Assembly: GCA_915070235.1 (NCBI GenBank)
Contig: CAJZFM010000050.1
Location: forward strand, 1-10,873
DNA: 10,873 bases
Source of the DNA: an uncultured Capnocytophaga sp.
GTDB taxonomy: Bacteria > Bacteroidota > Bacteroidia > Flavobacteriales > Flavobacteriaceae
Direction: 5' to 3'
Numbering within the stretch: the stretch's first letter is position 1; each line of letters opens with the position of its first letter. The notes below the pieces were generated by a model. The model searched no databases. It was not told the DNA's origin and saw only the letters and a list, made by a program, of their open reading frames with translations. Shown here piece after piece: positions 1 to 6,297 of the stretch. Position numbers and translations under genes: made by a program.

Positions 1-82
1 CTTCTTTATTACAAGCATTTAGTGTTACTACTACAAATAGCAGAAACAAACTGATTTTTAAGATGTGATATACTTTTTTCAT
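1..82 (-). CDS. Lipoprotein, N-terminal fragment (cut by window edge)
   Basis: An ATG at 80-82 on the minus strand opens a reading frame that runs off the left edge after 27 complete codons. It encodes a lysine-rich start (MKKVYHILK), a hydrophobic stretch of about 12 residues rich in Leu, Phe and Val, and then the lipobox LNAC with the lipid cysteine at residue 24. This is a clear type II signal peptide, so the product is a lipoprotein. The residues after the cysteine are Asn-Lys-Glu, the same C-x-K-acidic pattern as the other two lipoproteins in the window. The gene starts 28 bp after the stop of the preceding 246-aa lipoprotein gene on the same strand, so it is probably the next member of that operon. 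The mature domain is outside the window and its function cannot be judged. Confidence 0.8.
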   Translation of the reverse strand, partial: MKKVYHILKISLFLLFVVVTLNACNKE

Positions 83-110
83 CGTTCTTAATATTTAAAG
101 GGTTTATAAT

Positions 111-851
111 TTAATGTATGATCTGAATAGGAAGTGTCATATCCGAGTCTAATTGAAAGGCATTAGAATACTCCACTATATTATAAGGACGTTCCTCTTG
201 CGTTTTAGGATTAAGCTTATTAGCTATAAGGAAGTGAGCCAACTTGATGCGTAATTGATAATCTCCAATTGTAGCTTCTTTCTTGATATAAAAGACCCCT
301 TTTAGTCCAATTGGGTCAGGTTGATTTGGATTCTTTCCATCCCACTTACGCAAACGTAAGGTTACTCCTTGTTCTCCATAGATCGCATTTTCCGGATCCG
401 TATCTTGATACTGATAACTTACCATTTTGTTCATAGCGGTTACCATAGCTGTTCTTCCTTCTTCATTTTTGGGGTAGTTACCCTGGTATAACTGAAAGAA
501 GTGTTGGTGAATTGGTGCCATTTGATCATTTACAAACTCATGATTCATCCGTGAACCATTATTGTAATACACTATTTCAAAACGGTACTGATGTCCTATT
601 TGCCATTTGATAGGTTCCGTTATATTATACACTATCCCTTTTGGTGATTTGTCTGCTATACGTTCTTGTACTTGTTTTGTAGTCAAGTCTGTAATAACAA
701 ACTGTACCCTATCAGGCATTTCATGTCCTCTATCCTTTGTTTCATCAGTAGGAGGGGCAGGTTTGGTGTTATCTTTACTACAACTATCCATAACAAGACA
801 TAGTAAAGTTACCAGACTAATAGCTTTTAAATAATGTAATATTCTTTTCAT
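111..851 (-). CDS. Surface or periplasmic lipoprotein of unknown family, with His motif, paired with TonB receptor
   Basis: A 246-aa protein that I do not recognise as a named family. It begins with a basic stretch and a hydrophobic segment (about residues 9-20), followed by MDSC with the probable lipid cysteine at residue 24; Asp at the -2 position is unusual for a lipobox. Ser-Lys-Asp follows the cysteine, then a flexible Pro/Asp/Lys-rich linker to about residue 45. The rest looks like one soluble, beta-rich domain. It contains MNHEF (His104) and PIHQHFF (His115, His117) close together, and His206 further on. Such a cluster could bind a metal, but this is inference. The gene starts 12 bp after the stop of the TonB-dependent receptor gene, so the two are almost certainly co-transcribed. 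A role as substrate-capturing partner of that receptor is plausible. The ATG at 849-851 is chosen because it opens directly into the signal peptide. Confidence 0.85.
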   Translation of the reverse strand: MKRILHYLKAISLVTLLCLVMDSCSKDNTKPAPPTDETKDRGHEMPDRVQFVITDLTTKQVQERIADKSPKGIVYNITEPIKWQIGHQYRFEIVYYNNGSRMNHEFVNDQMAPIHQHFFQLYQGNYPKNEEGRTAMVTAMNKMVSYQYQDTDPENAIYGEQGVTLRLRKWDGKNPNQPDPIGLKGVFYIKKEATIGDYQLRIKLAHFLIANKLNPKTQEERPYNIVEYSNAFQLDSDMTLPIQIIH

Positions 852-863
852 TTTATTTCTAAA

Positions 864-3170
864 TTAAAAATTATAATTCAACCTCAGATATACATTGCGC
901 CCTAAGTCGTGGGCGTAATAGCGGAAACGATTGGTGTATTCCTTATATAGCTGATTGAAAAGGTTTTCACAAGAGAGCCGTACCGAGAGGGTTTGCTGCT
1001 CTGTTATGGTTATAGTACCTCCTACTGCTGCCTCAAAAAGATGATAGGCATCGGGGGTGGTGGCTACCAGCTCCTGTGAAGGCTCAAAGCGCGTCTGCTT
1101 AGCTACAAAGGTATGGCCTATACTTGCTTCCAAAGTCTGAAATAAGCCTTTGGGTTGGGCTTTCCATTCCAAAGACTGGCTCAGGCGTGGGGCAGGTATA
1201 AAAGGGAAATACCTATCTGTCTTTAGCTCATTGGCAAAGACCACTGAACCTCGTAGCCCATAGGTGAGTCGCTGAGCGGACGCTCCCCACTGAACAAGCC
1301 TTACCGAGGCATCTATATCAACTCCACGAAAGAAGGCATCGGCTTGGGTATACTGGAATATAGGATATACACCAGAGAACAAGGTGCGTGTCTCTCCTGT
1401 AGGATAGTCATAGATATAGTTCTTAATGAGCTGTACATAAGCATCGGCTGTAAGATGTATTCCTCTCTCTGGGTGGGTATAGTTTAGAGAGGTAATCCAT
1501 TTGGCGCCTGTTTCAGGACTCAATGAGGCCTCTCCCAGATTATAAGTCCCCGCTCCGTGATGCAAGCCACTGCTATAGAGTTCATTGACCTGAGGTGCTC
1601 TCCAGGCCACGCCTATATTGCTACTGAGTGCCGTGTGAGGGGTCGTCTGCCATGCTCCCCCTAAGCTATAGGTGATATTATGAAAATCATGTTCGCCCCC
1701 ATAGCGTTGGGAATACATATCATAGCCATCAGCACTGAGGTACTTATAGTCATAACGCAAACCCACTTCAGCATTCCAATTGTCCTTATGATACTTCTCT
1801 ATTGCAAAAGCTCCATAACCCACCGATGCAAAGTTAGGAATCACAGGTACCACCCCCGTTCCTGGTTGGTTATAGTTATCTTGCAAGGAAAAACTACCTC
1901 CTACCAAAGTTTTCCAATATTGGGTATCCATATTCTCCCAAAAGACCTCCGCCAGATGGGTAGTTAACCACATATTAAGGGCTGGAATACGAGTTCTATC
2001 CAATCGGCGCACACTGAATTCCTGTCGGATATCCTTTTGAAAAGCATATTGGGCAGTGAGTTTTCCTCCAAAAGGAAGAAAATAGTAAGCCTTGGCCTTG
2101 AGCAGGTGATGTATAACTTTCTGCTTAGGAGCTTCTATACTATAAGAAAAAGGATAAGTGGTAAGCGGCCGACCAATTTCAAAGCGTGCTAATAGGTCAT
2201 CTAAGTTGCCTATATGTGATCCATAAAAGACACCACTCTCATTCTGATATCGGCTATAGAACAGTTCCGCACTACCTGACTCCTGTCGCATACCTATAGC
2301 TGCGGAGAAGTTGGCCTCGGCAGCAGCGGTATTGTTCAGCATATAATCGGCTGTGTGTATATCTCCTGAACGCTTGAGCGTTCCCTGCACACGCCATGCC
2401 CAATGGAGCAGACCAGGTAGCCCACTTTCCAGCTTGAGGGTTGTGGCCGACTTTCGTCCATTGGAGGCAAAGGAAGGAGAGAGCTGTCCGTGTAGCCCAT
2501 CACCATAAGGAAGCTGGTTTGGAGCAATCATCACTACGCCTCCCAAGGCATCGGAGCCATAACGTACCGCATCGGCACCCTTGATCACCGTAATCTTATC
2601 GGCCACGGCAGGGTCTATCTCAGGGGCATGGTCAGCCCCCCATTGCTGTCCTTCTTGGCGCACCTCGTTGTTGAGAATCAAAATACGGTTACTATGTAGC
2701 CCATGAATAACAGGTTTGGCTATGGTAGCACCCGTTTGTATCATGGAAACACCCGCCACTGTGGTGAGTACTTTGGCCAACTCCTCCCCTGATTTCTGTT
2801 GGAGCTTGGGCTTATCTATAGTCTCAGAGGCTGTTACAGGTTTGGCTACATGTCCTATAAGGGTAGTCCCCGTAAGTTGATTTACTTCCTCCTGCATGAC
2901 CACTCTATAAGGATTAGCAGCAGGAATAGCGATAATTGCCTCGTAGTCCAAAAAACCTAAGTAATTCACCTTGATAGGATATTTCCCTTTGGCTAAATTG
3001 GGAATATTCACCCTACCTTTGGCATCACTTACAAAGTGCTTTCCTACGAAATGGACAACCGCACTGGGCAAGGGCTGCCCTGCTTTGTCTTCTACTATTA
3101 GGCTGAGGGTCTCTTGCCCATATAGGGAAAAACCCATAACTAATAGAAAAAGACTTAATAGCTTTTTCAT
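864..3170 (-). CDS. TonB-dependent outer-membrane receptor, ZnuD-like (probable zinc or other metal uptake)
   Basis: This 768-aa protein is a complete TonB-dependent receptor that imports a scarce ligand across the outer membrane using TonB energy. It has a signal peptide (residues 1-18/19, ending LYGQ), a carboxypeptidase-like regulatory domain typical of Bacteroidota (about 21-95), a possible TonB-box region (LTGTTLIG, 99-106), a plug (about 115-215) with HGLHSNRILILNN and VIKGADAVRYGSDALGGVV, and a barrel ending in the aromatic YNF. The plug carries GADHAPEIDP, with Asp180-His181. From memory, ZnuD zinc receptors of Neisseria have a matching Asp-His pair that binds zinc in the plug. The barrel segment ELYSSGLHHGAGTY (His537, His538) could supply a further ligand. 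Zinc is therefore the leading guess; copper or a metal complex cannot be excluded. The gene lies 124 bp downstream of the His/Cys-rich protein gene and 12 bp upstream of a lipoprotein gene. Confidence 0.92.
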   Translation of the reverse strand: MKKLLSLFLLVMGFSLYGQETLSLIVEDKAGQPLPSAVVHFVGKHFVSDAKGRVNIPNLAKGKYPIKVNYLGFLDYEAIIAIPAANPYRVVMQEEVNQLTGTTLIGHVAKPVTASETIDKPKLQQKSGEELAKVLTTVAGVSMIQTGATIAKPVIHGLHSNRILILNNEVRQEGQQWGADHAPEIDPAVADKITVIKGADAVRYGSDALGGVVMIAPNQLPYGDGLHGQLSPSFASNGRKSATTLKLESGLPGLLHWAWRVQGTLKRSGDIHTADYMLNNTAAAEANFSAAIGMRQESGSAELFYSRYQNESGVFYGSHIGNLDDLLARFEIGRPLTTYPFSYSIEAPKQKVIHHLLKAKAYYFLPFGGKLTAQYAFQKDIRQEFSVRRLDRTRIPALNMWLTTHLAEVFWENMDTQYWKTLVGGSFSLQDNYNQPGTGVVPVIPNFASVGYGAFAIEKYHKDNWNAEVGLRYDYKYLSADGYDMYSQRYGGEHDFHNITYSLGGAWQTTPHTALSSNIGVAWRAPQVNELYSSGLHHGAGTYNLGEASLSPETGAKWITSLNYTHPERGIHLTADAYVQLIKNYIYDYPTGETRTLFSGVYPIFQYTQADAFFRGVDIDASVRLVQWGASAQRLTYGLRGSVVFANELKTDRYFPFIPAPRLSQSLEWKAQPKGLFQTLEASIGHTFVAKQTRFEPSQELVATTPDAYHLFEAAVGGTITITEQQTLSVRLSCENLFNQLYKEYTNRFRYYAHDLGRNVYLRLNYNF

Positions 3171-3298
3171 AAATGATTAATGATTAATGCCAATAATGAT
3201 TAAAGTCAATAATGATTAAATGATTAATACCAATAATGCCCTATGATTAATAGCCTAACGAAAACTTGGTTATTAATCATTAATCATTAAATCATTAA
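3171..3298. repeat. Heptad repeat tract (ATGATTA) with 16-bp inverted repeat
   Basis: The spacer between the His/Cys-rich gene and the TonB receptor gene is made largely of a 7-bp unit. ATGATTA occurs at 3173, 3180, 3196, 3212, 3220 and 3243. Its reverse complement TAATCAT occurs at 3274 and 3281, with a near copy at 3289-3295. The outer copies form a perfect 16-bp inverted repeat, AATGATTAATGATTAA at 3172-3187 against 3273-3288. A 14-bp direct repeat, CAATAATGATTAAA, lies at 3191-3204 and 3207-3220. The tract reaches into the stop codon of the upstream gene (3295-3297) and ends one base before the receptor start codon. It carries no recognisable promoter of the TAnnTTTG type. It resembles short heptad repeats found between genes in some bacteria; its role is unknown. 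Confidence 0.85.
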
Positions 3299-3639
3299 AC
3301 ATTATAAAAAGGAGGACCTCTTAAGAGAAGTTGGATAGAAGAAGATTGTGTTTTTTCTTCTTTTAAGAAAAACACAAGGGTATCATTCACTGATAGAAGA
3401 TGATAGACAAAAGTAGTAAAGACGAAACTTTGGTGCAACTGGAAAAACATACAGTCATGATGCTTTTCTGCTTGTGAGATATGGGTATCATGTTCGCACT
3501 TTTTACCATGTGCATAGGTACATAACTCCTTTCCTGAGTGGTGGTTATGGAAAAACTCACCAACAGGAAAAGCTATTTTTAACATGCTCAATAGCAGTAA
3601 AAAAGCAAAGACACGAATATGTAGCTTCCTCTTTTTCAT
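3295..3639 (-). CDS. Small exported His/Cys-rich protein, probable metal binding
   Basis: A 114-aa protein read from the ATG at 3637-3639. It has a basic N-terminus (MKKRK), a hydrophobic signal or anchor segment (about residues 10-26), then a dense cluster of possible metal ligands: His31, His33, His34, Cys40, His44, Cys48, His50, His53, His60, His61, Cys63 and His69. The C-terminus is LLRGPPFYNV. I recall small proteins with a similar His/Cys cluster and RGPP-type ending preceding TonB receptors in Flavobacteriia, but could not verify this here. It is probably a periplasmic metal-binding protein, such as a buffer, chaperone or sensor. A longer frame from a TTG at 3676-3678 would add 13 residues, but that TTG coincides with the promoter -33 element and the added residues do not look like a signal peptide. 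The gene is first in a likely operon with the metal-type TonB receptor. Confidence 0.8.
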   Translation of the reverse strand: MKKRKLHIRVFAFLLLLSMLKIAFPVGEFFHNHHSGKELCTYAHGKKCEHDTHISQAEKHHDCMFFQLHQSFVFTTFVYHLLSVNDTLVFFLKEEKTQSSSIQLLLRGPPFYNV

Positions 3640-3647
3640 TGGGAGCG

Positions 3648-3678
3648 CAAAGTTACAAAAATAATACGAAAAAAGCAA
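3648..3678 (-). promoter_or_regulatory. Bacteroidota-type promoter of the metal operon
   Basis: The minus strand reads TTG (3676-3678), a 20-bp spacer, and TAACTTTG (3648-3655). This fits the TTG / TAnnTTTG consensus and spacing of the primary sigma factor of Bacteroidota. Only 8 bp separate the -7 element from the ATG at 3639, so the transcript should begin at or within a few bases of the start codon. The -33 element lies 9 bp after the mreD stop. No terminator separates mreD from this promoter, so some readthrough from the mre genes is possible. I saw no convincing Zur or Fur operator. Confidence 0.7.
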
Positions 3679-3687
3679 GGATTTTTT

Positions 3688-4197
3688 TTAATACTTCTCT
3701 TCTTTACGACTTGAGACAAGTAGCGCTACTAATAGACAGACAATGGTAGTAAAGGCTACATTGATCAAGGTCTTTTTCAAGCAATAGAGCCATAGCTGCC
3801 ACTGGAAGGTATCTAATAGAGAGAAAATCAGATGAAAGATTAGCGAGAAAGAAAGTACATAAAGCACTCGCAGGGTAGAGCTTACTTGTAACAGATTAAT
3901 CGGTTGGTCTTCAAAACTCTGCCCGAAGAACAAGCGAATGAGCAAAGGACGAAGAAAGACCACACAAAGGGTCGCACAACTATAAAGTCCACTAGTGTTG
4001 GAGAGTGCATCTATAGCAAGACCAGAGAGGGCGGCCAATAGCAGCAAAAGTGCCCTATCGGCTACCGCTGGATAGGTCATAAAGAAAAGCAGGTATAAGG
4101 CAGGATTGGCATACCCGAACAAGTTCATGTTGTTCAGCAGTATGCCTTGCAAAAGTACCCAGCCTATGAGCTGTAAAATATAAGACAAACTATTCAT
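3688..4197 (-). CDS. mreD: Rod shape-determining protein MreD
   Basis: This 169-aa, very hydrophobic protein has about five predicted membrane segments and a short basic C-terminal tail (SSRKEEKY), matching the size and character of MreD. The N-terminal part shows elements I associate with MreD of Bacteroidota: NNMNLFGYANPALYLLF (residues 22-38), a following LLLAALSGLAIDALSNTSGLY segment (about 52-72) and FLRPLLIRLFFG (81-92). MreD is an inner-membrane component of the elongasome that works with MreC and MreB to direct side-wall peptidoglycan synthesis. Its ATG overlaps the end of mreC by 8 bp, indicating translational coupling. It is the last mre gene here: the mrdA and rodA genes that commonly follow in relatives are absent, and the next gene is the small His/Cys-rich protein. 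Confidence 0.9.
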   Translation of the reverse strand: MNSLSYILQLIGWVLLQGILLNNMNLFGYANPALYLLFFMTYPAVADRALLLLLAALSGLAIDALSNTSGLYSCATLCVVFLRPLLIRLFFGQSFEDQPINLLQVSSTLRVLYVLSFSLIFHLIFSLLDTFQWQLWLYCLKKTLINVAFTTIVCLLVALLVSSRKEEKY

Positions 4198-5032
4198 TGG
4201 CTTGCTCTTGTATCTGTTCTTCTAATTGTTGGATAGGGACTTGGTCTTTGTTTTTGATAATATACACATGTTGCAGCTGTTGCATATCGGTAAATAACTT
4301 CACTTGAGAGAGTAGGGAGTTATCCCGTGTATTGGCATTGACACTAAGTACACGCCCTATAGGAATCCCTTTGGGGAATATACTCGAATGACCTGCGGTA
4401 ACAATGGAGTCACCTACAGAAATAGGTGCTAGGCTAGGTATATCGGTCAGTTGCACTATGGTAGGGTCTTTCCCATCCCAAGAAAGGGTACCATAGTAGC
4501 CCGATTTCTTATGAGTTGCACTGATTTTAGAACGTGTATTAAGGACAGACTGCACCGAGGCATACCGCGTGGTTGCCTTGTCTATGATTCCTACAATTCC
4601 TCTGGGAGAAACCACTCCCATATCCTCATGAATACTATCACGTATTCCTTTGTCTATTATCAAATAGTTCTTGGACAGATGATAACTGTTCTTTATCACC
4701 TCTGCCCTATAGACGGCATATTGCTCTGGGGAGTACAACAGTATAGGATCCTTAGAAAGCTGCTCCAGCTTCTGGGCGCGCTCTCTGAGCAACTGTTCGT
4801 GCAACTGCTTGTTCTCTTTGACCAACTGCTCATTCTGCTGCTTGAGAGAGAAATACTCCTGTATCCCACTGCGCAAGAGATAGATATCCCCTACTACATC
4901 GGAGGCTATATATAGGAACTTAGACTGCTGAAAAGAATTTCCACCGAGCACAAAGGAAAAAGAAAAAGCAAATAAAAGCAGGAAAAATAGGAAATCTTTT
5001 TGTCGCTTAAAAAACAATAAAATCAGCCGCAT
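4190..5032 (-). CDS. mreC: Rod shape-determining protein MreC
   Basis: This 280-aa bitopic protein links the cytoplasmic MreB filament to periplasmic cell-wall enzymes. It has a short basic cytoplasmic start, one membrane segment (about residues 13-31), a periplasmic coiled coil rich in Gln, Glu, Lys and Leu (about 62-95) through which MreC dimerises, and the beta-rich MreC domain (about 105-260). That domain includes NYLIIDKGIRDSIHEDMGVV, then GIVGIID, the LNTRSKISA segment, and VGDSIVTAGHSSIFPKGIPIGRV, which are typical of the family. A Gln/Glu-rich tail (about 263-280) follows. The ATG lies immediately after the mreB stop codon with no gap, and the 3' end overlaps mreD by 8 bp, so the three genes form one translationally coupled unit. 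Confidence 0.96.
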   Translation of the reverse strand: MRLILLFFKRQKDFLFFLLLFAFSFSFVLGGNSFQQSKFLYIASDVVGDIYLLRSGIQEYFSLKQQNEQLVKENKQLHEQLLRERAQKLEQLSKDPILLYSPEQYAVYRAEVIKNSYHLSKNYLIIDKGIRDSIHEDMGVVSPRGIVGIIDKATTRYASVQSVLNTRSKISATHKKSGYYGTLSWDGKDPTIVQLTDIPSLAPISVGDSIVTAGHSSIFPKGIPIGRVLSVNANTRDNSLLSQVKLFTDMQQLQHVYIIKNKDQVPIQQLEEQIQEQANE

Positions 5033-6061
5033 CTATTTCATCAAAATAGTTCTGAACTTCTCTATATTTTTGAGTGTAATTCCTGTTCCTCTTACCACAG
5101 CACGTAGTGGATCTTCGGCTACATATACAGGCAAGTCGGTACGCATAGAAATACGCTTATCAAGCCCACGAAGCATGGAGCCTCCTCCTGCCATATAAAT
5201 ACCTGTATTGTAGATATCGGCAGCGAGCTCTGGTGGCGTCTGGGAAAGTGTTTCCATAATAGCGTCCTCTATACGCAGGATAGATTTGTCCAAGGCTTTG
5301 GCCACTTCACGATGAGAAATCTCTACCTGCTTGGGCTTTCCTGTAAGCAGGTCGCGACCTTGTACGAGCATAGGATCAGGTGGAGAATCAATATCCTCAA
5401 TAGCTGCGCCTGTGTTGATCTTGATATTCTCAGCTGTTGTCTCCCCTATATAAAGGTTATGACGGGTACGCATGTAGTAAATGATATCATTGGTAAAGAC
5501 ATCCCCTGCAATCTTCACTGACTTATCACAAACAATGCCCCCTAAGGAAATCACCGCAATCTCGGCAGTACCTCCCCCTATATCAATAATCATATTACCT
5601 TTGGCCTGCATAATATCCAATCCTATCCCGATAGCTGCTGCCATAGGCTCAAAGATAAGGAATATTTCCTTACCATTGACTCTTTCACAGGATTCACGTA
5701 CGGCACGCATCTCTACCTCAGTAATACCTGAAGGGATACATACCACTATCTTAAGCGAAGGAGAGAAAAAGCGTCTTTTAAGGGGTGGAATACTTCTGAT
5801 GAAAGCATTAATCATCTGTTCAGAGGCGTCAAAGTCAGCAATCACCCCATCCTTAAGCGGTCGAACAGTCTTGATACGTTCGTAGGTCTTTCCTTGCATC
5901 AGTTGTGCTTCTCTACCTACTGCAATAATCTTGTTAGTGCTTAAATCACGAGCCACTATGGAAGGGCTATCCACTACCACCTTATCCTTGTGAATGATAA
6001 GTGTATTTGCTGTCCCTAAGTCAATGGCTATTTCTTCTGTTAAGAAATCAAAAAATCCCAT
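5033..6061 (-). CDS. mreB: Rod shape-determining protein MreB (bacterial actin)
   Basis: This 342-aa cytoplasmic actin-like ATPase forms membrane-bound filaments that orient lateral cell-wall synthesis. The amphipathic start MGFFDFL fits membrane attachment. The nucleotide-binding signatures are all present: phosphate 1 IAIDLGTANTLI (residues 11-22), connect 1 around FEPMAAAIGIG (137-147, with Glu138), phosphate 2 MIIDIGGGTAEIAVISLGG (157-175, with Asp160) and the adenosine motif GIYMAGGGSMLRGL (287-300). The length is normal for the family and no key residue is missing. It is the first gene of mreB-mreC-mreD. A TACCTTTG element at 6156-6163 probably gives a leader of about 90 nt. There is no clear Shine-Dalgarno site; an A/T-only 6-bp hairpin (6063-6076) sits directly before the start codon. 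Confidence 0.98.
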   Translation of the reverse strand: MGFFDFLTEEIAIDLGTANTLIIHKDKVVVDSPSIVARDLSTNKIIAVGREAQLMQGKTYERIKTVRPLKDGVIADFDASEQMINAFIRSIPPLKRRFFSPSLKIVVCIPSGITEVEMRAVRESCERVNGKEIFLIFEPMAAAIGIGLDIMQAKGNMIIDIGGGTAEIAVISLGGIVCDKSVKIAGDVFTNDIIYYMRTRHNLYIGETTAENIKINTGAAIEDIDSPPDPMLVQGRDLLTGKPKQVEISHREVAKALDKSILRIEDAIMETLSQTPPELAADIYNTGIYMAGGGSMLRGLDKRISMRTDLPVYVAEDPLRAVVRGTGITLKNIEKFRTILMK

Positions 6062-6155
6062 TATAAAATCTTTTATCTATGTTAAATAAATATGTATTAT
6101 TGTCATCTATTTCAGACACTTTTCTCACCATGGAGAGGAAACACTTTTTAGCCGT

Positions 6156-6163
6156 CAAAGGTA
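6156..6163 (-). promoter_or_regulatory. Probable -7 element of the mreB promoter
   Basis: TACCTTTG on the minus strand matches the Bacteroidota TAnnTTTG consensus. It is the only match I found between the SusD stop and mreB. It predicts a transcript start near 6150 and a leader of about 90 nt. The -33 region is poor: the nearest TTG (6176-6178) is only 12 bp away, and the correctly spaced positions are a T-run. The T-rich region directly upstream belongs to an inverted repeat, so the promoter may be weak or regulated through that repeat. Confidence 0.5.
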
Positions 6164-6165
6164 AG

Positions 6166-6210
6166 AAAAAAAAATCAAAGAAAAAACTATAAAAATGTTT
6201 TTTCTTTGAT
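6166..6210 (-). terminator. Perfect 13-bp A/T-rich inverted repeat with T-tract: second terminator or mreB operator
   Basis: The arms at 6174-6186 and 6198-6210 are exact reverse complements (13 bp) around an 11-bp loop. On the minus strand the hairpin is followed by eight T residues (6166-6173), which gives it the shape of an intrinsic terminator. The stem is almost all A-U, so it would be weak alone and may back up the strong terminator upstream at 6236-6264. It also sits immediately upstream of the mreB -7 element, where a two-fold symmetric site could bind a regulator. The sequence does not decide between the two. Confidence 0.55.
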
Positions 6211-6235
6211 AAAAATATCAACATCTCTTATTTAG

Positions 6236-6264
6236 AAAAACCGCTCCCCATGGGGAACGGTTTT
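6236..6264 (-). terminator. Intrinsic terminator of the SusC/SusD unit
   Basis: The arms 6237-6249 and 6252-6264 form a 13-position stem (AAAACCGTTCCCC with GGGGAGCGGTTTT on the minus strand) around a tiny loop, followed by T residues. In minus-strand RNA every position pairs, with one G-U wobble. Read on the plus strand the same position is a C-A mismatch, which supports function in the minus direction. It begins 33 bp after the SusD stop and isolates the SusC/SusD transcript from mreB. Confidence 0.88.
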
Positions 6265-6297
6265 CCGAACTAAAGTATAAAGGGATTGCTTTTTCGT

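Noticed and set aside
3171..3298. Possible CRISPR array
   Set aside because: The repeat unit is only 7 bp, spacing is irregular or zero, copies occur in both orientations and there are no spacers of uniform length.
3645..3665. Possible Zur-type operator around the promoter of the metal operon
   Set aside because: The GTTAC...AATAC arms match at only two positions as a dyad, so there is no sequence support.
4451..4915. Open frame of 154 codons on the plus strand inside mreC
   Set aside because: It is antisense to a well-conserved gene, and its translation shows no domain or signal and is rich in Tyr, Ile and Leu as expected from antisense frames.
5481..5885. Plus-strand frame of 134 codons opposite mreB
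   Set aside because: It is antisense to the invariant actin motifs of mreB, with no promoter or recognisable product.
6063..6076. ATAAAAGATTTTAT hairpin directly before the mreB start as an RNA thermometer
   Set aside because: The 6-bp stem is entirely A-U with a 2-base loop, too weak to propose regulation from sequence alone.
6126..6139. Short dyad around CTCTCCATGGTGAG in the mreB leader
   Set aside because: The pairing is brief with a central mismatch and almost no loop, and it is well within what chance would produce.
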